A DNA stretch of 50,378 bases from the NCBI GenBank assembly GCA_945882675.1, contig CAMCWU010000003.1:1-50378 (forward strand). Direction: 5' to 3'. Shown piece after piece: positions 9,025 to 16,394 of the stretch. The stretch's first letter is position 1. Every line of letters starts with the position of its first letter. The stretch is from Klebsiella pneumoniae (GTDB taxonomy: Bacteria > Myxococcota_A > UBA796 > GCA-2862545). The position numbers and the translations under genes were made by a program. The notes beneath the pieces were generated by a model that saw only the letters and a list, made by a program, of their open reading frames with translations, searched no databases and had not been told where the DNA came from.

Positions 9025-9386
9025 GGGACCGTCGTTTCCCGGGGCATGGTCAACCATCCCCGCACTTTCGGCAGCCGGCAGCTCCCCGCGGCCGGCCGCG
9101 GCGGCGCCCCCGGCGGCCGCGACCGTCGTTTCCCGGGGCATGGTCAACCATCCTGGCACTTTCGGCAGCCGAAACCGTCGTTTCCCGGAGGATGGTCAAC
9201 CATCCCGGCACTTTCGGCAGCCGGGACCGTCGTTTCCCGGGGCATGGTCAACCATCCCGGCACTTTCAGCGGCCGGCCCCGTCGTCGCCGCCGGCGGGCC
9301 GTCGACCGGCACGGCGAGCTGGGCCCCCGGGAGGGCCGGCCCCCCGTGGCCGACAGGGCCGGCACCTTCGGCGGCCGGGACCGTCG
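9025..9386. repeat. REP-like array cluster 2 (four full 52-bp units plus degenerate units)
   Basis: Full units at 9025-9076, 9119-9170, 9171-9222 and 9223-9274. Core-less remnant at 9275-9376 (unit start plus unit end) and another unit start at 9377-9386. Confidence 0.9.
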
Positions 9387-9480
9387 CGGTCGGGCGGGTT
9401 GACAGGTCGAGAGATGCGAAAGGTACTGCGAACGCCCGTTCGAGCGCGCGGACCGGCGCCTCGGATCGCGGACCGGATCG

Positions 9481-9510
9481 CGCCCCCCACAAAAAACACC
9501 ACGGGGGGCG
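9481..9510 (+). promoter_or_regulatory. Hairpin with A-rich loop upstream of the transposase gene
   Basis: CGCCCCCC-ACAAAAAACACCAC-GGGGGGCG: perfect 8-bp arms, 14-nt loop, ending 55 bp before the ATG at 9566. Confidence 0.5.
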
Positions 9511-9565
9511 GAAATCTGGAGGCCGACCTCGGTCGCGCCGCGGGCCGGTGCGGTAACGGGCCTGC

Positions 9566-10390
9566 ATGATTTACCACATCGTGTTCGAGATCCGCGGCCG
9601 CCTCGCCTGGTTCACCACGCCCGAGCGCCTGCGCGCCGCCCTGCGCGTGCTCGCCGATGGGCTCGGCGAGGACCTCCTGCTGTTCGGCGTCGTGGACGAG
9701 CACGCCCATGCCGTGATCCAGGCGAGAGACCGTGCTGAAGCCGGCTATGTCGGCAGCGGTCTGAACCGTGCGCTGCGGCATCTCGGGGCGGACGTCGGCC
9801 CCACGCACGTGACGGAGGTGGAGGACGCGCGGCACCTCGCCAACCTGATCCCGTACATGATGCGCCAGCCGTGGAAGCACCCGATCGCGCCGGACCCGGC
9901 GGACTTCGAGGGCACGTGCTTCCCGGATCTGGTAGGTGCCAGGCGCGGGATCCTGGATCCGACCCGGATCGCCGACGCGCTGCCTCGGGTGGACGTGCCA
10001 GCCACGGCACTGGCTGCGCTGGGCCTCAAAGGTCCCGTGTGTGCGGCGTCGGACGCCGAGATCCTGGCACTCGGAGCGCGTGCGCTGTGGTCGGCGGCAC
10101 ATGCGGCGTTGGCCGCGCCGTCCAGCGGGAGGGTGCCGATCGCCGTCGCGGCCCGACGGGCGTACGCCACGATCGGGCGCGCCGTGGGGCTCCCGGTCGC
10201 GGAGCTCCGCCTCGCGGCGGGGGCTTCCGAGTCGGCCTGGCGGCACATGAGCAGCATCCCGGGCGCGCTGGAGGACCAGCTCGCGGTGCGGACGCTCCTC
10301 GGCTTGCGGGCGTTGATCGCCGCGAACCCGATCGCGACGCGGTATATCCCGCCGGGTTCCCCGCCACCCGTCATGCGCTGGGAGCGGTGA
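9566..10390 (+). CDS. REP-associated tyrosine transposase-like (HUH/Y1, IS200-related) protein with C-terminal extension
   Basis: HIVFEIRGR (Y1 N-terminal pattern); VVDEHAHAVIQ = HxH (HUH) motif at 9701-9709; LANLIPYMMRQPWKHPI = candidate catalytic Tyr helix at 9853-9855, equivalent to the YIxxNPVRA helix; ...DFEGTCFPDLVGAR. Flanked by hairpin repeats. Confidence 0.78.
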   Translation: MIYHIVFEIRGRLAWFTTPERLRAALRVLADGLGEDLLLFGVVDEHAHAVIQARDRAEAGYVGSGLNRALRHLGADVGPTHVTEVEDARHLANLIPYMMRQPWKHPIAPDPADFEGTCFPDLVGARRGILDPTRIADALPRVDVPATALAALGLKGPVCAASDAEILALGARALWSAAHAALAAPSSGRVPIAVAARRAYATIGRAVGLPVAELRLAAGASESAWRHMSSIPGALEDQLAVRTLLGLRALIAANPIATRYIPPGSPPPVMRWER

Positions 10391-10427
10391 CGGCGAGCCA
10401 GGGCCGTTCGCAGGTCTGTTTGGGGGG

Positions 10428-10620
10428 TTCCAGCCCGGGCCCGGGCTCTGGGCCTCCGACGAGGGCCGGGCTCCGAGCCACAAGGAGCGAGAGCCCGGAG
10501 GGGTCGACGAGCGACGACTGAGCAAGGACGCTCGTGCGGAGCGCGAAGGCCCGGCAACGTGAGCCGTGCGGTCGGGACGGCCACCCGGGGCGTCGTGGAC
10601 CACCGAGAGGCCTGCGACGG
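10428..10620. repeat. Right copy of the flank repeat of the RAYT locus, with ~106-bp insertion
   Basis: TTCCAGCCCGGGCCCGGGCTCTGGGCCTCCG (10428-10458) and CGTGCGGTCGGGACGGCCACCCGGGGCGTCGTGGAC... (10565-10620) match 8351-8381 and 8385-8440. Confidence 0.75.
10466..10498 (+). terminator. Hairpin 3' of the transposase gene
   Basis: CCGGGCTC-17 nt-GAGCCCGG, perfect 8-bp arms; preceded by a 16-bp perfect palindrome AGCCCGGGCCCGGGCT at 10432-10447. Confidence 0.4.
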
Positions 10621-10622
10621 CC

Positions 10623-10778
10623 CGCACCGTCGTTTCCCGGTGGATGGTCAACCATCCCGGCAGTTTCAGCGGCCGGGACCGTCGTTTCCCGGTGGATAGT
10701 CAACCATCCCGGCAGTTTCAGCCGCCGGGACCGTCGTTTCCTGGTGGATGGTAGACCATCCCGCTACTTTCGGCGGCC
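10623..10778. repeat. REP-like array cluster 3 (three 52-bp units)
   Basis: Units at 10623-10674, 10675-10726 and 10727-10778, same orientation as clusters 1 and 2. Confidence 0.9.
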
Positions 10779-10829
10779 GGGGGCGCTGACCGGGCGCGTG
10801 TCGATCGTGGGGGCGCCGTCGTCGTCCGA

Positions 10830-11462
10830 TCACGGAGAGCCGGTGTCCTCCCCGGACGGCGGGCACTCCGAGTACTCGAACGGGTCGGGCGCGATCACGA
10901 CCTCTACCGAGGTCTCGGCGACCCGGCCGTCGATCAGGTCCGTGACCGTCCAGGCGATGCGCGCAGACTGCCCGTAGATCGCGCAGATGTCGTCGATGGT
11001 CGCACGGCCCGAGTCGTACTGCTCGGTCGGCGCGAAGTCGTTCAGCTCGGCGCGCGCCCCCCACATCTCCCCGCGACACTCCCCGGTCGACACGAGTTGC
11101 ACGATCATGTTGTTGGCGTCCAAATCACCTTGCAAGCCGGAGATCACCTGGCCGGTCGCGAGCAGCGTCACCGTCGTGAGGATCCAGACCGTGCCCGAGC
11201 TGTTCGCCACGTCGAGCGCCGTGTGGATGCGCCAGCCGCCTGTGGGCCCGTGTTGGAGGGCGACGATGTCGCCCTCCGCGACCGGCGCGAACGCGTCTTC
11301 GCCCATGCCCCCGCGCACGAACATCAGCCCCACCCCGCACTCGGTCGGCGGCGTGACGTACGGCGTGTCCTCAGTCGGATCGTCAGGGACGACCTCTGCA
11401 TCCCCCGGGACGAGCGCCGGCGGCGAGCAGCCCGCCACCGCGAGCAGGAGCAGCACCCTCAC
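10830..11462 (-). CDS. Putative lipoprotein (210 aa)
   Basis: GTG start gives VRVLLLLAVAGC lipobox; start overlaps the upstream gene's stop by 4 bp. Confidence 0.75.
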   Translation of the reverse strand: MRVLLLLAVAGCSPPALVPGDAEVVPDDPTEDTPYVTPPTECGVGLMFVRGGMGEDAFAPVAEGDIVALQHGPTGGWRIHTALDVANSSGTVWILTTVTLLATGQVISGLQGDLDANNMIVQLVSTGECRGEMWGARAELNDFAPTEQYDSGRATIDDICAIYGQSARIAWTVTDLIDGRVAETSVEVVIAPDPFEYSECPPSGEDTGSP

Positions 11463-12514
11463 GGCGTCCAGCAGTAGTTGACCGACCCCACGCACTGATC
11501 GAGGGTCCACGCCGAGTACGAGCACTTCGGCGTCCCGCAGTCGTACCCCGGCATGGCCGGATCCTCCTTCGTGAAGTCCTCCGGCTTGCCGACGCTGCAG
11601 AACTTGATGTCTCCCCAGCCCGTCACGAAGCCGAGGTTGTCGATGGCGACGTTCGACGTGCTGCACTGGTAGTCCGCCGCCGTGCCGCCGAGGAGCAGGG
11701 CGCACGTGTCGAGGCACGACAGGACGGGCGGGTTGGTCATCCAGTCCGGGCCGTCGCCGACGTCGAAAAAGCCGAGGACCTTGCACTTCTTGTCGCCCGC
11801 CGCGCAGTCCTGGTCGACGCCGTCCGCGCACTTGTCGATGGCGCCCGGGTAGATGTCCGCCGCGCCGTCGTCGCAGTCGACGTCTCCGCCCGCTGCGACC
11901 TGGCCGACGCCCGGGCAGCCCACGCCGAGCGACACGCCATTGCCGACGCCATCCCCGTCCGCGTCCCGCCAGCGATCGGCGGCCACGCCGATGTCGGGGT
12001 TCGAATCGTCACAGTCGTCGCCGTTCCGGATCAGGCCGGCGGGCGCGCAGGTCAGCGTCTCCGTCGCCGCGTCGCCGAACCCGTCGCCGTCGGCGTCCGT
12101 GTAGACGGGCTTCTGGCCGCTGACGTCCACGTCGGCGTCCGCGTCGTCGATCTTGTCGTCGCAGTCCTCGTCGCCGCCGCCGCACACCTCCGCCGCGTCC
12201 GGGTTCACGGCGTCGTCTGTGTCGTCGCAGTCCCCGCCGTTCGCGACGCGGCCGGCCGGGATGCCGCAGGTCTCCTTGGCCTTCGCTTCGTCGCCGAAGC
12301 TGTCGGCGTCGGCGTCGGCGTCGGTGGTCCGGATGCCCTCGGGGCAGTCCTCCGTCGGGACGACGTCCGTGTCGGCGGTGACGTCGGTGTCGTCCGGGTC
12401 GACGGTGTCGTCGGGGACCTCCGTGTCGTCCGCGAACGGCACGTGCGGGTCGGGGAGGAGGGGCCAGCAGCCCCCGAGGAGGGCGAGCAGCGGGACGAGG
12501 AGGAGGTGGCGCAC
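11459..12514 (-). CDS. Lipoprotein with Asp/Cys-rich putative metal-binding repeats
   Basis: GTG start VRHLLLVPLLALLGGC lipobox; DDTEVPDDTVDPDDTDVTADTD linker; repeated GGDCDDTDDAVNPDAAEVCGGGDEDCDD and YTDADGDGFGD motifs. Confidence 0.85.
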   Translation of the reverse strand: MRHLLLVPLLALLGGCWPLLPDPHVPFADDTEVPDDTVDPDDTDVTADTDVVPTEDCPEGIRTTDADADADSFGDEAKAKETCGIPAGRVANGGDCDDTDDAVNPDAAEVCGGGDEDCDDKIDDADADVDVSGQKPVYTDADGDGFGDAATETLTCAPAGLIRNGDDCDDSNPDIGVAADRWRDADGDGVGNGVSLGVGCPGVGQVAAGGDVDCDDGAADIYPGAIDKCADGVDQDCAAGDKKCKVLGFFDVGDGPDWMTNPPVLSCLDTCALLLGGTAADYQCSTSNVAIDNLGFVTGWGDIKFCSVGKPEDFTKEDPAMPGYDCGTPKCSYSAWTLDQCVGSVNYCWTP

Positions 12515-12600
12515 GGTCGCTCCTGCCGGGCCGCACGAGGAGGAGCACCGATATCGCGCGGGATATCTGACGATTCGGCGACCCGCCACACCGATCGCGG

Positions 12601-15600
12601 TCAGCGCGCCCGGATCAGCCCCGCCAGCTCCTCCGCCGACAGGCCGGCCGCCATGTCCGCGCCTTCGAGCACCTTGTCCGCGAGGTCGCGCTTGGTGCGG
12701 TGCAGCGCCACGATGCGCTCCTCGATCGTCCCTTTCGCGACGAGGCGGTAGACCGTGACCGGGCGCGTCTGGCCGATCCGGTGGGCGCGATCGGAGGCTT
12801 GATCCTCGACCGCCGGGTTCCACCACGGGTCGAGGTGCACCACGTAGTCCGCCGCCGTCAGGTTCAGCCCGAAGCCGCCCGCGCGCAGGCTGATCAGGAA
12901 CAGCTCGCCCTGCCCCGCCTGGAACGCCGCGACGCGCTTGTCGCGCTCCGCCGCGGGCGTCTCCCCGTCGAGGTACTGGTAGGAGATCCCGCGCGCGTCG
13001 AGCCACTCCCGGATCAGCGTGAGGTGGCGTACGAACTGGCTGAACACGAGCGCGCGGTGATGGTTCTCGGCGAGCGCTTCGACGATGTGGGCGAACGCGT
13101 CGCGCTTGGCGCTCACGTCCGGGCCGTCCGGCAGGATCAGGCGCGCGTGGCACGCCGCGAGGCGCAGACGCGTGATCTCGGCCAGGAGCTCGATGTGCCC
13201 GGCCTTCCCGAGCGTCAGCGCGTCGAGGGCCCGCTGGCGCGTGGCGTCGTAGATCGCGGCCTGCTCGGGGCCGAGCTCGACGTCGAGCTGGATCTCGGTC
13301 CGCGGCGGCAGATCCTGCAGGACCTGGGCCTTGGTGCGCCGGAGGACGAACGGCGTGGCGACCCGACGCAGATGCTGCTGGACGTCGCGATTGCCGGCCT
13401 CGATCGGGCGCACGAAGCGGTCGCCGAACTGCCGCACGGTCCCGAGCATCCCGGGGTTCAGGAACGACGAGAGCGCCCAGAGCTCCTGCAGGCGGTTCTC
13501 GACGGGCGTACCGGTCAGGGCGACGCGGAACCTCGCGTTCAGCTGGAGCGCGGCCTTGTGCCGCTGGGTCTCGGGGTTCTTGATGGCGTGGGCCTCGTCG
13601 AGGACGACGGTCGCCCACTGGATCGCCGCGTACTTCGCCGGGTCCCGCGCGAGCATCCCGTAGGAGGTCACCACGACCGTCCCGGGCGCCGCGGCGTCGA
13701 GGTCCACGAACCGCAGCGACGGCGCGAACCGCCACGCCTCCGCTCGCCATACGCCGACGACCGAGGTCGGAGCGACCACGAGGGCCGGCCCCTCGTCCGC
13801 GCGCGCGAGGAGCGCCGCCAGCGTCGTCACGGTCTTGCCGAGCCCCATGTCGTCGGCGAGGCAGGCGCCTGCGCCGAGGGCCGCCATCCGCATGAGCCAG
13901 CGGTAGCCGTCCGCCTGGTAGGGGCGGAGCTCGGCCTGCAGCGAGGTGGGAATATCGGTCCGCGGCTCGATCTCGGGGATCGGGACGTCGGCGAGCGGGG
14001 CGAGCGCGCCCGCGACGAGGGGGTGGACCTCCACGCGCCCCTGGCGGACGCGGCCCACCCGCGCCAGGCCCGCGAGCTGCCGCGCGAGCTCGGCCGTCAA
14101 CGCCACGAACGAGCCGTCGTCGAGGCGCACGAACCGTCCCGTCGCCGTGCCCATCCGCTCGACCAGCTCGCCGAGCGACAGCGCCAGGTCCGCGTCGACC
14201 TGGAGCGAGCCCGATGCGGCCAGCCACTCGTCGGCGGTGCCCCGCACGGAGACCTGGATCTTCCCGCGCTTCGACGTGTTGCGCAGGCGGAGGGCCTGGC
14301 CCTCGGGCCACTCGAGGACCACGTCGTCGCCGAGCGCGCGCACGCCGTCGAGCAGCTCGAGGACCGCGACGGCGTCCGGGAGCGTCGTGTCCGTGCCATC
14401 CCAGCCCTCGAACCCGGGGATCTCGCCGATCCGCAGGAGGGCGGTGCGCTCGGCGTCCAGGTCCCGCTCGGCGCGCTGCGCCTGCTCGCCGACGCGCGAC
14501 AGCACGGACGCGGCGCCCAGGCCGGGAACCAGCGTCGGCCCCGCCGGCCCGAGCGGCCGCACGACCACCCGGACCCGCGCGCCCGATCCGGCAGGGCGGA
14601 GCTGCACGACCGCCCGGGGGTCGCCCACCGTGCGCTGCGCCTCGCCGGCCGTCACGTCGAACCGGGCCGCGAGGCCGTCGGCCAGCCGCGTGGCCCGGGA
14701 GGCGGGCGCGGCCAGCCCGTCCCCCAGCAGCCGCGCGATGCGGAGCTGCGCCTCGTCGAATACGCACACCTCGAACCCGCGGTCGCCGACGGCCTCGACG
14801 TGCACGCCGTTCGCGTCCGGCACGGGCACGCTGCGCAGCACGCGCCCGGCGCCCTCCACGTGGACCTCTACGCGAGGTCGTACGCCCACGATCGTGAGGT
14901 GGTTCCCCGCCGCGTCGTAGACCCGCGGGTGCCCGACGAGCGCCGGCCACGCGAGGTGCGGCGCCCACTCGAAGTCCGACTCCAGCGCGAAGTGGTGGCG
15001 CGCGCGCACCGCCGTCAGCAGCTTGCGGTCGTCCGCGTCGAGGGACTCCACCGGGCTCCCCGCCCCGCGCAGGCGCGAGAAGGGCACGCGCTTCCCGGCG
15101 GACCACCCCGTCTTCGTGCGGACCTGCTCGAGCGCTTCGAGCCGGAGCGGCGCCGTGCGGAGCACCCACGCGATCCGGGCCCGGGCCTGGGTCACGAGCG
15201 GCCCGAGGTCGAGGAGCGCCTCGATCGCGTCCAGCCGGCTCTCGCCGTCCGACGTCATCTTCCGGAGCTTAAGCAGGCTGCCGGCCCCGAGCTCGTGCTC
15301 GACCCACGCCCAGCCCGCCGCGCGCGCCAGCGCCTTCGCGTCGGCGAGCCGGTGCGCGGCGATCGGCTTCCCGAGCCAGCTCCCGACCAGGTGCTCCAGC
15401 AGCACGCCGAGCGGGTGCGTCGCGGCCGGCGGCACGTCCAGGTCGGGCTGGCGGAGCCGCGCGAGGTGCGCCCACGGCCGGAGCGCCACCGCCGCGATCA
15501 GGTCGTCCGCGGCCTTCGACATCTTGTCGGAGCCTTCGAGCACGTACGCGAGCGGCTGGAGCATCCCCTCCGGCATGGGCAGGCCCGACTTCCGCGACTT

Positions 15601-16365
15601 CGTGCGCTTCCGCTCGCCGGCCAGGGCCTTGTGGTAGGCGGCCGCCGCTTCTTTCGGCCGGCCGTCGATCAAGTGGAGGAGCCCCGTGAGCCCGCGGTCC
15701 GTCGCCGGGTCGAGGCCCTTCGCGAGCGATCGCGCGTCTTCGAGGTCGCCGGCCAGCAGGGCCTCCCGGGCCGCCACGCGCCGGAGCTCGGGCGTGGGGC
15801 CCGCCTTCACGAGCCGCGCGCTCAGCGCCCGCAGCCCGCCGCCCGGGGCCGCGTCCATCGCCACCGCGTCCGACGCCGCTGCCAGCGCGACCTCGGCCAG
15901 CTCCGGCGGCAGGCTGCGCCACAGGCCGTCGTCCGGCGGGCCGAGCGCGACGTCGGCGACCGCCCGCGCGACCAGATCGGCGTCGGCCGGGGGCATCCGC
16001 GTGAGGGTGAGCGTGTACAGCGCGCGCCGGACCTCGCGCCGGACGGTGCTGGACCGCGGCCCCTGGAGGCTCCAGGACCGCTCGAACAGGGGGATCTGCG
16101 CGGCGATCCGCGGGTAGAGCTCGGCGTAGCGGTCGGTCCCGCGCAGGGCGCGCAGGCGCGGCTCGCGCACGTCCCGCGGCAGGTCGGCGCGGTCCGCGCT
16201 CCAGGTGAGGCCGTGCTGCCGCAGGCCGTCCACCACCATCAGCATCGTCCCCCGCATGCGCCCGTCCACGGGCGACATCCCCGCGAGGGACAGGAGCTGG
16301 TACGTGGTGAGCGGCTCGTCCGCGATGGTGACGAGATCGAGGACGAGGGCTTCGAGGGGATTCAT
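12601..16365 (-). CDS. SNF2-family DEAD/DEAH-box helicase
   Basis: LRPYQADGYRWLMRMAALGAGACLADDMGLGKTVTTLAALL (Walker A), VVLDEAHAIKN (DEAH), ALTGTPVENRLQELWAL, SLRAGGFGLNLTAADYVVHLDPWWNPAVEDQASDRAHRIGQ. Confidence 0.97.
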   Translation of the reverse strand: MNPLEALVLDLVTIADEPLTTYQLLSLAGMSPVDGRMRGTMLMVVDGLRQHGLTWSADRADLPRDVREPRLRALRGTDRYAELYPRIAAQIPLFERSWSLQGPRSSTVRREVRRALYTLTLTRMPPADADLVARAVADVALGPPDDGLWRSLPPELAEVALAAASDAVAMDAAPGGGLRALSARLVKAGPTPELRRVAAREALLAGDLEDARSLAKGLDPATDRGLTGLLHLIDGRPKEAAAAYHKALAGERKRTKSRKSGLPMPEGMLQPLAYVLEGSDKMSKAADDLIAAVALRPWAHLARLRQPDLDVPPAATHPLGVLLEHLVGSWLGKPIAAHRLADAKALARAAGWAWVEHELGAGSLLKLRKMTSDGESRLDAIEALLDLGPLVTQARARIAWVLRTAPLRLEALEQVRTKTGWSAGKRVPFSRLRGAGSPVESLDADDRKLLTAVRARHHFALESDFEWAPHLAWPALVGHPRVYDAAGNHLTIVGVRPRVEVHVEGAGRVLRSVPVPDANGVHVEAVGDRGFEVCVFDEAQLRIARLLGDGLAAPASRATRLADGLAARFDVTAGEAQRTVGDPRAVVQLRPAGSGARVRVVVRPLGPAGPTLVPGLGAASVLSRVGEQAQRAERDLDAERTALLRIGEIPGFEGWDGTDTTLPDAVAVLELLDGVRALGDDVVLEWPEGQALRLRNTSKRGKIQVSVRGTADEWLAASGSLQVDADLALSLGELVERMGTATGRFVRLDDGSFVALTAELARQLAGLARVGRVRQGRVEVHPLVAGALAPLADVPIPEIEPRTDIPTSLQAELRPYQADGYRWLMRMAALGAGACLADDMGLGKTVTTLAALLARADEGPALVVAPTSVVGVWRAEAWRFAPSLRFVDLDAAAPGTVVVTSYGMLARDPAKYAAIQWATVVLDEAHAIKNPETQRHKAALQLNARFRVALTGTPVENRLQELWALSSFLNPGMLGTVRQFGDRFVRPIEAGNRDVQQHLRRVATPFVLRRTKAQVLQDLPPRTEIQLDVELGPEQAAIYDATRQRALDALTLGKAGHIELLAEITRLRLAACHARLILPDGPDVSAKRDAFAHIVEALAENHHRALVFSQFVRHLTLIREWLDARGISYQYLDGETPAAERDKRVAAFQAGQGELFLISLRAGGFGLNLTAADYVVHLDPWWNPAVEDQASDRAHRIGQTRPVTVYRLVAKGTIEERIVALHRTKRDLADKVLEGADMAAGLSAEELAGLIRAR

Positions 16366-16394
16366 GGCCCGACCCGCCTAACCCGACGGCCGGG

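Noticed and set aside
8978-9556. 192-aa ORF over the repeat array (and related ORFs at 8745, 9046, 9266)
   Set aside because: Translation simply reads the 52-bp repeat (SFPGAWSTIPALSAAG...); 52 is not a multiple of 3, so the frame cycles. No independent coding evidence.
9566-10390. Retron or diversity-generating retroelement interpretation
   Set aside because: No reverse transcriptase motif (e.g. YxDD) in the product; HUH/Tyr features fit a Y1 transposase better.
8443-10778. Possible CRISPR array
   Set aside because: Full 52-bp units abut directly with no variable unique spacers, copies diverge gradually, and no cas-like genes are nearby.
11832-15169. Long 1236-aa minus-strand frame as one protein
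   Set aside because: Its upstream part is an off-frame reading of the SNF2 gene; the genuine CDS is the lipoprotein starting at GTG 12514.
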